A DNA stretch of 64,000 bases from Panagrolaimus kolymaensis. Its lineage: Eukaryota; Nematoda; Chromadorea; Rhabditida; Panagrolaimidae. The stretch is from the NCBI GenBank assembly GCA_028622995.1, contig JAJQJQ010000044.1, positions 372,001-436,000 of the forward strand, read 5' to 3'. Position 1 is the stretch's first letter; every line of letters begins with the position of its first letter. Made by a program: the position numbers and the translations under genes. Under the pieces are notes generated by a model that saw only the letters and a program-made list of their open reading frames with translations, had not been told where the DNA came from and made no database searches. Shown here piece by piece: positions 35,738 to 47,438 of the stretch.

Positions 35738-36960
35738 TCAGCGATGAGTATTCCCACAGCTTGGACATTTTTCACACATAAGTTGAGCAATATCGGGTGG
35801 AGTTTGTCCATTAAAACCATGAACGCAATCACCAAAAGTTGTTCCATTCATTTCAAAATGAATTTTTTGGCAAACGGAATTAATTTTTGCAAACGGTAAT
35901 GTAAGCTTTGGAATAAAGATTTGGATCATTTTAAACAAAGCCATTGTTTGGGGAAGCTAAATTGCTTAATGGTGCATCAGTGGTATCATGAATCAACGGC
36001 GAAATTAATGGTAGCGATTTTAATGCCATTTCTAATATAATGCTTTTTGAAAGTGGTTCAACTGATGGGATTGAAGCAGTACTAAAAAAAAATAAGAAAA
36101 TTTAGTTTTGTAACAAAAAAATTTGTTGGAATAATTTACTTTGATGAAGCAACTCCAACAAGAATAATGGCTGGAATTCGATAACTTTTTTGCTTTTCAA
36201 GAAGATCAAAATCCACTGATATACTTACAACCTCTAAAAATTTCAATAATTTAATAAACTTTTTGTTTACATAATTTTCAAATTTTTGAAACTAACTTTG
36301 AAATATCCATAATTTTATCATTCTGCCGGAATTTTCCAGCAGTTGTTAAAGCTGAATATATTAAATAATTCTTTTTTTAATATTTTCTAAATCATATTGA
36401 ACAATGGCTTCACTGCCGCCATAAGTTACGATTGCAACTCGAGTTGATCGTTCTTCTGTTTGACTAATAGTAAATCGACGGAAAAGTCCTGCAACTAATC
36501 CACCAAATTGATTAAGTTGAGTGGAAGTTAAAGAAGCACTAGTATCGATTGCAAAAACTATATCCAACCATGTTCCAGTAACATTGGTGGAACATGAAGA
36601 TCCAAGGGCATCGGATAATGGATTTTCTGTGGTTGTTGTTATTCCTTCGGGTAAAGATGGAATAAGAGTAAGTATCATGGTTGTTGATTCAGCTTCAGCC
36701 TGTTTAGTTGAAGATGGATCAGAAGAAGATTGAACAGTTAGTTGCTGGAGCTTTATTTTGGGCTGTTGTTGGTTTATTTGGTAAAACTCTGGAAGATAAA
36801 ATGGGTTCAGCTGATGAAGAAGTTTCGGGTTGAGAAGATGATGGTGGTTTATTATGTTAATTTTTTGATGGCTAAATTGGAATAAAAGTTGATGGATTTG
36901 TTGGTTCATCAGTTGCTGGTTTTTTAGTTGATAATTCATTAGGATATACATTCCTTGTTT
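35738..36960 (-). pseudogene. VWA-domain secreted protein gene, copy 1, frameshifted
   Basis: The block at 36600-36361 reads WLDIVFAIDTSASLTSTQ, a von Willebrand A strand with a complete MIDAS DxSxS, and then TRVAIVTYGGSEAIVQYD. At the A-run near 36363-36380 the frame breaks; the sense continues as NYLIYSALTTAGKFRQND in the next frame and in later blocks (VVSISVDFDLL, YRIPAIILVGVASS). A C-terminal block at 35944-35738 has GDCVHGFNGQTPPD and CEKCPSC. Upstream of the VWA part a Ser/Thr/Pro-rich stretch also changes frame compared with the second copy at 38.0-38.2 kb. VWA modules mediate metal-dependent adhesion outside the cell. Probably not functional as it stands. Confidence 0.65.
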
Positions 36961-36999
36961 CTTTTCATTTTTTGGAATTTACATGTAGCATTAGCATGG

Positions 37000-38510
37000 C
37001 TATGATTGATTGTATTTCATTCAGCTTCTAATAATTTAGTTGTTGGTAAAATTTGGAGTTTAATATATGTTGATTCACTCTTCTTGCTAGTTGATGCCTC
37101 ATTTGCTATAGGTCTTCTTTTTTTGATGACTTTTAAGTTTCTGCTCTTCATTTTTGGTAAAGTTGATGGAGTGGAACATGAAGATCTAAACACTGAAAAA
37201 AACCCGACTAAAAAATGATCGAAAAACGATCAATTTTTAGCACTAATAGAGACTGTATTTTGGCCTACAGCGTATTTGAAACGACCAAGTTATATGGCAG
37301 TTTTATGACTGTTAAATGGTCGTTCTTCAATCTTTTTTTTAATCGTTAAACGACTATTTTTTCGGGTATGGTACAAAAAGAATTTCTTGAGTTTTCAGAG
37401 AAAATTTGAATATTTCAAAATTATTTAATATGTCAATCAGATAAACTGATAGTAATCCAAAAATTAGATACTATGGTAAACCAAAGCTTTTATAGCTGAA
37501 AGAAATGCATAGGCAATCCTTCGTTTATGCTAATTTAGGCCAGAGCTATTACTACTGAACCTATATTAAACAATTTCTAGTTCAATAATCTTCAGATGGA
37601 GTTACGCACGGCTATGCCGCCACCTTCAGAAAATTAACCAGAAATTAACCGAAACTTCAACCAAAGGTTGTGCCTTTATGTGATAATGTATATAAACAAG
37701 GGCTACGTTTGGGTTTCTGAAAAAAATGTGAGCTAGAGAATAAAAGAAATTATTTAGTCGTTTAACGATCACAATAATAGTCGTAAAACGATAGTTTTTA
37801 AGATATGGTTTATAGAACGTTCATATCTTATGTAAACGTTTTAAAACCGATCGTATAATAGCCGTGAAACGATCATTCATAATTGAAGTTCTTAAAACTA
37901 CCGTATTTTGAAGCATCGTTTTAAAAAAGATAAAAAAACCGTCGTAAAATAGCAAAAAAATAGTCGTTTTATAGCCAAATAAAAATAGTCGTTGAACGAA
38001 TAAAGCGTTTTTTTTTCAGTGAAGGCGTAGGATAATGGATTTTCTGTGGTTGTTGCTTCTGGTAAACATGGAGTAATAGTTAATATAACGATTGTTGATT
38101 CATCTTCTGTTAATTTAGTTGTTGATGAATCTGAAAATTGGACAATTGAAAGAATTTCGGATTTGATGGAGGAGGATGGCTCATTGAGTAAAGCGCTGGA
38201 AGATAAAATGGGTTCAGCGGATGAAGGAACATCAGGTTGAGAAGAGATGACGGTTAAGCAGATTTATTTCTTAAAGGCTCGTTATAATTATAAATTGCTG
38301 TCTGATGGGAATTTACCATTTTCTGTTGTTGATGGCTGATTTGATGCAACAGTTGTGGAAGCATCAGGTTAATTTCTTGTTCAATTATTTGGGGCTTCAG
38401 TGGATGATGGCCCATTTGATTATTGAGTTTCTAGCTTATTTGATTGCTAAGTTTATGAAGCTTCGGGTTCATTAGTTGAAGGCTTTTAAGGATTAATAGC
38501 AGATGTATTA
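37000..38510 (-). pseudogene. VWA-type gene copy 2, interrupted by a transposon
   Basis: On the minus strand, 38240-38022 reads SSAEPILSSSALLNEP, then TIVILTITPCLPEATTTENP; the matching right part RSSCSTPSTLP lies at 37190 and below, on the far side of the CACTG element. Copy 1 has the same phrase uninterrupted (TTTTENPLSDALGSSCST). No VWA strand is found after it. So only the Ser/Thr-rich N-terminal region survives, split by the insertion. Confidence 0.6.
37191..38021. mobile_element. CACTG-ended DNA transposon (CMC/CACTA-like), non-autonomous
   Basis: An 831-bp insert starts CACTGAAAAAAA and ends TTTTTTTTTCAGTG. It is flanked by AA on both sides (37189-37190 and 38022-38023). Comparison with the related gene copy at 36.58-36.63 kb shows that removal of the insert plus one AA restores a matching length, so the target duplication is 2 bp. 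Inside are many copies of a motif like AGTCGTTTAACGA or TCGTAAAACGAT in both orientations, mostly towards the ends. CACTA-type elements have such terminal and subterminal repeats. No transposase frame is present. Confidence 0.75.
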
Positions 38511-39351
38511 GGCGTGAAAAAGCTTTATCAAACTTGTAAATTCTTTTACAATAAAAATGCATTTTGTATTATTCCTAATATCAAATTTAATGATTTATAT
38601 TCCATCAAAATGGAAGATGACAATCTCCCTTCAAAAACTTTTGTTATAGATAATATTAAAAAAATGGCTATGTTAGATAATATTTGGATTACAAACCAAA
38701 TTGATTTTGGAATTTGGGATGAAAAATTAATGTCAAAAATAATTCGATGTGATGCAAAAGTTATTTGTTTGCAAGGAAATTTCGTAATTCCATTCAAATT
38801 TTTTAAACTTTTAACGCAATCTGGATTAGTTGAATGTTGTGTTTTATCTGAAACAGATATAACTAATAAAAATGAAGAAATTATTAGTCTCGAAGAATTA
38901 TTATCCCATCTTCCAAAGGCTAAAACTATTTGGTAAGATTATCTTCCAAAAAGTTTTTAGTAGTTATAAAGCTTATCCTCCAAATTACTATTATTTTTAG
39001 TGCCAAAGTTCAAGGCATCAATCCTTCACAAGCTTTGACGACTAAAACAAATTTTAAACTATCAAAAAATACGATTAAAAATATTAATCTTAAATTTACT
39101 TCATCAATCGACCCTATCTTATTTTTTGATTTTATCAAAGTAAGAAAAAAATGTTTCTTTCTCATTGCCTTTATTTTAATAACTTCTAAAACAATTTTTT
39201 TTAGCAAACATTGGCTCCTCGAGCATCCATGACTTTAGATTTCCACCAATCCATCAATGAAATAAATGGGAATGTTTTTAAAACAGAAATGAAAGCTTTA
39301 TTGAAAACTTGGATGCCTCGAATTCATAAACCAACTTTTAAATTTGATTGA
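38511..39351 (+). pseudogene. Single-module F-box-like gene, 5'-truncated (copy J)
   Basis: Blocks 38511-38932, 39001-39139 and 39205-39351 keep the family introns (phase 2, phase 0) and the end LAPRASMTLDF...PTFKFD, TGA. It begins abruptly at KKLYQTCKFFYNKNAF with GTG and no ATG; the FPYPV..I segment is missing. The DNA directly upstream belongs to the VWA-type copy 2 on the other strand, so the 5' end was replaced by a rearrangement. AATAAA near 39400. Otherwise open, so the break may be recent. Confidence 0.65.
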
Positions 39352-39484
39352 TTTAAATTTTGAGTTTAATATTCGATTTTGCCTTTTTCAAATAAATTTA
39401 TTTTTATTAAAGCGAAAAGTTAATAACAAAATCTTTTCTAAAGAAAGAAGATATGAGATACTTTAATTTTAGGTTAAAGACATA

Positions 39485-39690
39485 AAAAAAAGTTTTGGTT
39501 AATTTCCAAATCCAAATTGATCATATCCACCGCCATTGTTGCACTAGCTAAACCTCCACTACTAAAGTTATTTCCAAAACCATAACTAGGTTGAGCATAT
39601 TCACTTTCACCACCTATAGATGTCGAGCTATCTTCAAAACCGACACCACAAATTTGGCCAATTCTTCCGCCGATTCCACTATCAAAACCA
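39485..39690 (-). pseudogene. Fragment of Gly-rich secreted peptide gene
   Basis: Minus-strand reading GFDSGIGGRIGQ...IGGESEYAQPSYGFGNN matches the second exon of the intact gene at 51043-51425 (GFDSGIGGG...GGEYAQPNIGFGG). The first exon with the signal peptide is missing. Confidence 0.6.
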
Positions 39691-40031
39691 AACTAAATCG
39701 TCATTAATTTTTTTTAAAAACTAATCGAAGAAAAAATAAAGACACTTTGAGAATTAATTAAAAAATATGTAAACAGAAACTTTTCAATCAAACATTGAAG
39801 CCGCAGCATTTCAAAGTCCTTCGGTTCTTAGAATGAAAAAAAACTCTTCAAAGGATTCTTAATTTTTTAGTGATTCGAAAGAAACGAAAAAAAAACGTAC
39901 ATTTCATTATTCTTCTTTTTTTGTTGCGTTTGTGATAATCAAATATTTTCTCGCGTTATCCTTTTTTTTACTATGCTAACTTCTTTCGTGTGCCGTGAAA
40001 TTACTAATAGCTTTATTTTTTTTTAGCAAAG

Positions 40032-40956
40032 ATGCATCCATATAATCTTCGCCCTCTTGCACGACGACTTCGCTTAAAACGCGCCAGAACTTTCAACGAA
40101 GACAACTATCAACGTCAATATTATTTCACATTTCCATATCCGGTGACGCGCCATATCTTCAAGAATGCGAACGCTGAAACTCAACTCAAGCTCCGTCAAA
40201 CTTGCAAATTTTTCTTCAAAATGAATCCAATGATTATTGCTGAAAAATTGTTCTTTGGACGTCCACGTCCACGAAATGCTGGCAAATTGGATCTCTATGT
40301 TCAAAATTTTGATGAAATGCCAATTATTGATGTTGTTACTAAAATAATTGTCTGTGACTCTTATGATAAACGTTTGATGACAAAGATCCGCAAATGTGAA
40401 GCTAAACAAATTTGGTTGTTTCCTGAGTGTGAAATTTCAATGAAAGAATTCCTGTTTTTTACTCAATCTGGTATGGTTCAATCTTGGTATTCACCTCGCG
40501 TTATTATTCGTGATGTTAGTGGCAAAGTTATCTCACTTGAAGATTTATTCCTTCATTTATCAATGGCTGAGAACGTTAAGTATGTTTTACTTGAAAATCT
40601 AATATATTAAAAGTTTGATTCCAGGGCCAAATGTCCAGATATCAGACATGATGATTCGTCTAAAATTACTTCAGGGAATAACAAAATCAAATGGCTTGAT
40701 CTTGATTTTCATGGACCAATCAACGTTGATCATTTTTATGAACTTCTCAAAGTTTGTTTTTTACTTTTTATGGTTTACATTATTATCCAGTTTTTTTTTA
40801 TAGAAAATCCTTGCTCCTGATGCTAGAGTTTATATTGATTTTATTGGTTTGACTGATGAAACATATTTGTCAACTTTCGAAGCTGAAATGGAAGCAAAAA
40901 TGAAAACATGGACGCCTCAAAATAAAATGCCAAATCTAGAAATTTATGAACTTTAA
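40032..40956 (+). CDS. Single-module F-box-like protein (copy H)
   Basis: Exons 40032-40579, 40625-40751 and 40804-40956 give about 275 residues. Nearly identical to copy G through the first 110 residues (MHPYNLRPLARRLRLKRA), then diverging in the LRR-like body (WLFPECEISMKEF, SWYSPRVIIRD). This gradient, conserved F-box side and changing C-terminal side, fits recognition of different partners. Upstream sequence is also shared with copy G. AATAAA near 41034. Confidence 0.75.
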
Positions 40957-41810
40957 TTTTTCATGTTGTTATTTTATGCTTTCATTTTATTGTGTTTCGT
41001 AATTTCTTGTTTTTGTGTTTCCATATGCGTTAAATAAATACTGTTTTGTTACATATAGTTTTATTGTTTCTCATGATACTTCAACTCGTGAATTAGCAGA
41101 TGATGGCACATTTGGTTGTTGAGTTTCTGGCTTATTTGATTGCGAATTTGATGGAGCTTCGGGTTCATTAGTGAAGGCTATTTAGGGTTAATTGTGGAGG
41201 GATTAGGCGGTTGTGCAGTTGATGGCTCAATGATGGGATTTTCAGTTGGTAATTCACCAACATTTGTAGTTGATGATGGAAGTTCTTATCAAAAATTGCT
41301 TTTGCAGCATAAAAATCAAAAACATTCCCCAAAAGTTATGAAAACAAAAAAACACAGTTTAAAAATCTTTATTTTATAACTAATACAGAAAATGAAGTAG
41401 GTGTGTTCCAGATTGCAGAAATCTGAAAAATTTGAAAGAATAATATTGCCTTTACTCAATTTAAAGCTAGACTGACTGAACCGACGCTTTTTTTAGAAAA
41501 ATACAAACATAATATTTGTATTTTTAGTTTAATCGCTGCCTTTTTTTAGAGGCATTAAAAAACTTTTTTACTTTATTGATAAAAAAAATTCAAGCATCGC
41601 ATGATAAAAGCGTAATGTTTACACATACAAAAAAATTTTTTTTATCTTATTTCTTTCTAATTTTCAGCTTTTTCCATAAATTTTTTGGATTAATTTTTAA
41701 GAATCTTTTTTTAAAAACAAAAACAAGTATTAACAACATATTTTTTGATTAAAAAACTAACAAAGCAAACGCTTCCATTAACTTTAGTTTTTTTACACAT
41801 AGGAATGATA
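40957..41810. other. Spacer with VWA-gene relics
   Basis: About 41080-41330 repeats phrases from 38.3-38.5 kb, a Pro/Ser-rich stretch on the minus strand (EPSTAQPPNPST), so it is a further relic of the VWA-type N-terminal region. The rest is AT-rich. Confidence 0.4.
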
Positions 41811-41918
41811 ATGAAATTGTTGATTTTTTATTGCATTTTTGGATCACTTTTAATTTTAGTTTATTCAGAGTCAATTAAATTTCCAGATAAAATTATAGAA
41901 ATTTATTATTTTGCAAAT
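41811..41918 (+). pseudogene. Orphan signal-peptide exon of a receptor kinase paralogue
   Basis: 36 codons MKLLIFYCIFGSLLILVY...IYYFAN followed by a donor GTAAG at 41919. It corresponds to exon 1 of the receptor kinase on the other strand (MKLLNIFIVLGSLLILIK...YFAN), with the same phase-0 end. No following exons are found next to it; a kinase tail on the same strand lies at 47439-47974. Confidence 0.6.
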
Positions 41919-41965
41919 GTAAGTTTTTAAAACCAAAAAGGATAAATTTTTTGAAAAGATGTGGT

Positions 41966-44900
41966 TTACTGATTTGCATCTTCATTGCATACAATCAAAT
42001 ATGGGTAATTATCGTCTTTAGTTAGAGGTCTTAACATTTCGTTTAAAATATTTTCAAGTTGAGAAAATGTTGGTCGATTTACTGATTGTGTCAGCCAGCA
42101 ACTGAATGCAACATCGAACCTAAAACGATTTATGTTTCTATGGCTTCCGAAAATTAAAATATTTACATTTCTTCGTTCATTTTTTCAGGTTTTTTAATTC
42201 TATTTCCATCGCTTAAATAATCTTTCAATTCATAATGTTTTATTCCTGGATAAAGTTGGCCACATAAAGAATATATTTCAATCATAGCTATTCCAAATGC
42301 CCAAACATCTGAGGCTTGAGAAAATGTTTGATTCGAAAGTGCTTCAATCGATAACCATTCAAGTGGTAATTTTTTTGTATTTGTTGATTGATAAATGTTT
42401 GTTGCTTCATTGCAATCACAACAAAGACCAAAATCGGCTATTTTTGCTATAAAATGGCCGTCTTTTTGTGTGAGTAAAATATTTCGGGCTGCAACGTCTC
42501 TAAAAACAAAAACAAAAAAACATTTTTAAATCGAAAATTTATGCAATTGCTTAACAAAAACATTGGAAAGCCGAAAAAGTTATATTTTATTATCACTAAC
42601 CTATGAACAATATTTTTTGAAGCAATATATGCTAATCCTTGGGCTATATTCCATAAAATTTGTAAAAATATTTTTTGTTGCTTTTCGCTGAAATCTGGAA
42701 CACCAAAATGCTCGTATAAAGAATTTGCATGGGATGAAGAGGAAGTTGAAAGACTTATTTCATCACTTTCAGATGCGACTCTCAAAGATATTAGATAACT
42801 TTGTAAATTTAAATCCATTTTTTCAAATAATAAACATGGAACATCCAAATGAAATGTCCAACCAATTAAGGCACAAATGTTTGGATGGTTTTGTAATTTT
42901 CTTGCTGTCTCTAATTCGCTATATAATTCAGTTTCTTTGAGTTTTTCTGATATTTTTGCAGCAACAAATAATTCATCCTCATTTGTTTTAGCGAAAATTG
43001 TGTGAGGTTTAAAAAACCTCGATGCTTGCAATATTATTGCCTCCACCACTGTTGATGAACTACCGCGTCCCAAAACTTTATTTTGATTTAATAAAATATT
43101 TTGTTCTCCAATGTGCAGTTTGTCACAAATTTGTTTGAATCGTTTTTCAGCTTCGGGTGTTCTGAAAGGTTATGTTGAACTTGTTAAGCTTCTTATAAAA
43201 TAACAAAAATTACAATTCCATATAAATGACTATTGTTTTTAAAGAATGTCTTTTAGATACCCAAAGCCACCGACAAAGAAAACTAATTTTCTTTCTTAAT
43301 AAATAAATAATAACAGATGCTATGATGTCAATAAATATTCCAATTAAAGCAAAAAAATACCAAGGCATCGCACGAGTAATTTTTTCAGTTGAAAAATTAA
43401 TAGGATCGACTTCAATTTTACACACCGACAAATGATTGAATATTCCAGGATTATCTGTGGAATTAATAAAATGTAAATTTATTGCAGATTCTCGGTTTAA
43501 GCGGCTTCCCATATTGTAAAACAACTTTGCGTCATTTGTTTTACTTTCCCCGCCAAAAGAAGTATCATAAAAAACAATATCGAGACTTCTCTATAAATTA
43601 CCGTTACTCATATGAATATATCAAGTGTAATTTATTAAATCGAAAGTTGGTTTTAAAAAACTTACACTTCGAAAAGCAATGGAGCTTTGAAATAAACTTT
43701 CTTTTAACCACCCAAGACGATTTACATTTTCAAGGGATTGGTCAGTAAATAATATATTCTGTTGATAATCTGTACCGTTTAATTCATTTAAATAAATTTC
43801 TTTCAAAATGGTGCTGATAGCTTTATCATCTCCATCTAAAAAATGAAATATATGAAAACGTTTCAAACAAAATCGCACATAATGTGTGAGCCAAAATCCG
43901 AAACTCGATAACCCTAATTGTGGATTTATTTTAGTGTGTTATTTGTTCTTCATTTTTTTATTATTATTCCTTACTTTGTACATTCAAAGTGTACTCAATA
44001 TTTTGCCTTAGGTAATTTTCATAATCCTCCTTATCGTAATCAACCCATGGGATAAGAGTTGCTAAAAAAAATTTATAAAATTTTTAATAAACTAAAATTT
44101 AGAAAATAACCTTTTTCGTCGTACTTGGCCTTGTTGTTAACCATTTTTTTATATGCTATCATAATAAAATATGGATCTTTTTTAGTTTCATTGGGTTTGC
44201 AAAGCGTCGAATTATAAATAAAATTCGTGATAAAATCAATCATAATATCCTTATTTTCTTCATCGATGATAAAAAACAAATTAAAAACACCATTTACAAT
44301 ATCGACATCGTAAACTAAAATTCAATAGTAAAGTAAAATCTATGTATTTTAAGCTAACCAAAAGCTGGATCAATAAGCGCGGTTGGATCTTCTACTGTTT
44401 CAAAATTTTCTGTAGGAATAATATGATAATCGAGGTAAGGATTATTTTCTTTGCAGGTGCTATACCTATAAAATCAACAATCCTTTAAAACAGTTTAACA
44501 TTTATAACCAACAATTTTTATTTTAATTTCATATCCAAGCGTAAGAACTTACCATTCTCTTGCCGTTTTTATTAAAAACGATGAGGTTGTCCGAGTATTT
44601 TCAATTTTACCAATGCCAAAATTATAAAATGATTCAAAGTTGCTTGAATGAGGGCAAACATCAGATACGACAACGAGGTTTAATTTTGTCAAAACATCTC
44701 GTTTAGAATTAAGGAAAGTTTCAACAACATTACATAAAATCTAAAAAGTATTTTGTTTTAATAATGATTAAAAAATGCAGAAAAAACAGCTTACATTGTC
44801 ATTGCATTCCGCAAAGGGATTGTTATCAGCTTCAGTTGTAAAGTTCTGAAAGTTTTGTTTAAAAAGCTCTCATTCATTTTTAGTATGATTTTACTTCTAC

Positions 44901-45370
44901 CGCATCCAGATTATTTGCAAGGATTACTATTGCAGATGTAGTATTTTGTGGATCAGCTGATTTTAATATGTCTGTAGCATTAAACTCACCAAACCATAAT
45001 TGTATTGGAAAATTTGTAAAGTCAATTGGATATATACATTTATAAATTTCTTTCCACAATGATACAAACTTAAAAAATTTGCTGTTACAAAGAAAAAAAG
45101 ATGGTAAAACCCAAGATTTTAAAAGCATGCATATTCAAGAGATATGCTTCTGGACATAATAATTTAAATTTTAAAAAGCTTTAGTTTTGTATTGGCATTA
45201 ATTTTACTTACATTTGCAAAATAAAGGAGATAATCAGGTAATTCAGTAGAGTTTGTAGCAAATGTAAATATAACTAATGTCTCAACATTTTTAGCACGAA
45301 ACCTAACTAAATCCGCTTTTATTAAAATTAAAAGGGATCCCAAAACAATAAAAATATTTAACAGCTTCAT
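41966..45370 (-). CDS. Receptor tyrosine kinase, nematode-type ectodomain
   Basis: Twelve exons: 45370-45212, 45068-44895, 44845-44795, 44740-44553, 44465-44359, 44314-44111, 44061-43975, 43913-43666, 43590-about 43271, 43161-42601, 42499-42167, 42119-41966; about 861 residues. Signal peptide MKLLNIFIVLGSLLILIKA, then an ectodomain with Cys and N-glycosylation sites, a single membrane segment (WYFFALIGIFIDIIASVI, near residue 483), then the kinase: LGRGSSSTV loop, VAAKI lysine, NIVHRDVAARN catalytic loop, DFG, and LPLEWLSIEAL in the activation segment, typical of tyrosine kinases. DVWAFGIAMIEIYS and CWL...RPTF complete the C-lobe. The ectodomain is not one I recognise. The exon 9 donor is uncertain: the frame needs the weak site CG|GTGGCT. 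Ligand unknown. Confidence 0.82.
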
Positions 45371-45560
45371 CAGATTTATAAACAAACAAAAAAATACTTC
45401 TGAGAAAAATGTGTAAGGTTTTGATTATTTTTTTCCAACGATTATAATAAATTATGGATTCTTTTTTGAAAATTTAGCAGTAAATGTTTGTTTTTTTGAT
45501 TAGAAAAAAAGTATTTAAAATAAATCAAAAAATATTCGACAAAAAGAAAAGAGTAATTAA

Positions 45561-46618
45561 GAGAGACTCTACGAGTAAATTTAAAGATTTTGAGGTCGAA
45601 CGAACCATTTTTTTTCAAATTTTTTTTCTGTTTTACTTTTCGGGTAATTTACGATGTAAGAAAATTATTGGCTGCGAGCTTTTTCTCAAAAAGTGAGCAG
45701 GATATGCTAATTCATGATATTGAAGTTCGAACCATGCATTAACTTCAAAAACTCGGCTAAATTCACCCATGAAGCATAATAATTTGATTTTTATCCAATA
45801 TTATGTAATAGATTGCGGGCTAATTTATGGTGTATACCATATATTTAGGTGTTCTATAAAAATGAGGAGAAATTTGCATATTTAAAATTAAAATTGATGC
45901 CATTTTTCAACCATGACCCCGGAAAATCTGAAAAAAATCCATATATTCCCCAAAATCTCAGCTATCGATTCCGAAAAAAATTAAAAATAAGTCCCATCCA
46001 CCTAAGGAAATCCATAGATAAACGTGTTCGCGACCACATTTTTAATGGGGAAAATGGTGTTTTTTACTTTCTCTCTTTGCTATTTTGGCGTTATGTTCGA
46101 ATTGCTTTCAGTCAATGAAAAAAGTGAAAAACCATTTTCCCCATTAAAAATGTGGTCGCGAACACGTTTATCTATGGATTTCCTTAGGTGGATGGGACTT
46201 ATTTTTAATTTTTTTCGGAATCGATAGCTGAGATTTTGGGGAATATATGGATTTTTTTCAGATTTTCCGGGGTCATGGTTGAAAAATGGCATCAATTTTA
46301 ATTTTAAATATGCAAATTTCTCCTCATTTTTATAGAACACCTAAATATATGGTATACACCATAAATTAGCCCGCAATCTATTACATAATATTGGATAAAA
46401 ATCAAATTATTATGCTTCATGGGTGAATTTAGCCGAGTTTTTGAAGTTAATGCATGGTTCGAACTTCAATATCATGAATTAGCATATCCTGCTCACTTTT
46501 TGAGAAAAAGCTCGCAGCCAATAATTTTCTTACATCGTAAATTACCCGAAAAGTAAAACAGAAAAAAAATTTGAAAATAAATGGTTCTTTCGATTTGAAT
46601 CAGCTCGTAGAACCTCTC
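45561..46618. mobile_element. 1.06-kb foldback element (giant hairpin) flanked by TTAA
   Basis: The arms, about 45561-46056 and 46127-46618, are almost perfect reverse complements; both encode the same 70-codon frame (RFRKKLKISPIHLRK...) on opposite strands. The loop is only about 70 bp. The outer ends read GAGAG..TCTACGAG and its complement, and TTAA lies on both sides (45557-45560 and 46619-46622), which fits a piggyBac-type target duplication. No transposase is present. Transcripts through it would form a long duplex. Confidence 0.8.
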
Positions 46619-46622
46619 TTAA

Positions 46623-46813
46623 AGGGACATAGCTATTTCATGCCTTTTCAAAAATTTCGATACTGGGGCTGATAGGAACAGTTGGGGCGGCGCGTGTTTG
46701 AATTACCGTGTCACTTCTGTCTTACAAGGTAATTCAAACATGTGCCTTACCAAGTGTAACTTTCAGTCCCCACTATCGAAATTTCAAAAAAGGCATGAAA
46801 TAGCTATGTCCCT
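46623..46813. mobile_element. 191-bp foldback MITE flanked by TTAA
   Basis: Terminal inverted repeat AGGGACATAGCTATTTCATG and beyond (over 40 bp with few differences). TTAA flanks at 46619-46622 and 46814-46817. An internal 12-bp inverted repeat GTTTGAATTACC/GGTAATTCAAAC is present. It abuts the 1.06-kb foldback element and shares the TTAA between them. Non-autonomous. Confidence 0.8.
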
Positions 46814-47027
46814 TTAAGAAGAAAAAAACAAAAATGATAAATATTATTTGTATAAACAATATGTTTCTAAAGAGCTCATATTTTTGCTTTTGTTATCAGA
46901 AAAAAAAAATGAAAAGACTGCTGCTCCATGAAAAAAAAGAAAAAGTATTATTATGCTTCCAAAAAAAAGCATTGAAAAGGGTTTTCTTTAAAAAAGTAAG
47001 ATGATTTTAAGAAAATCTCACGTCATT

Positions 47028-47438
47028 TTAAAAAAAATTCGACGCTTTGGTAAAATTTAGATATGTTTTTTTGGACATTTGAAATGGAATAACTTTGAAA
47101 TTTTTAAATGCAGATTGAGAATATCCGCGGCCATCGCTGCTGCTGGGATAACTTCCACTTGAAGCACCATAAACGCCACCATTAAAATTGCTTCCAAATC
47201 CAATGCCTGGCTGAACATATTTCCTACTACCGCCAATAGGCCCAGAGCTATTTTCAAAATTGCTTCCATCAACCGGACCTTCATCAAAGCCGCCAGCAAA
47301 TTCATCCGCCGATTCCATTTCCAAAACCGCCTCAAAAATAATTCCATGGTAAAATTTTTGTTTTACTACCTAAAGAATTTTTTTTTACTTGGACTTATAC
47401 CATATCCAATTCCAGATGGACTCCCATAACCTACAGGT
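47028..47438 (-). pseudogene. Broken copy of the Gly-rich secreted peptide gene
   Basis: About 47437-47388 reads GYGSPSGIGYGISP, the end of exon 1 of the gene at 51425, without the signal peptide. About 47330-47090 holds a degraded exon 2 (PGIGFGSNFNGG, SGSYPSSSDGRGY) with a stop or frame change inside (GGFGNGIGG then TGA). It is joined directly to a kinase fragment at 47439. Confidence 0.6.

Noticed and set aside
45849..46340. Two identical 70-codon frames on opposite strands
   Set aside because: They are the two arms of the palindrome; no sign of coding selection.
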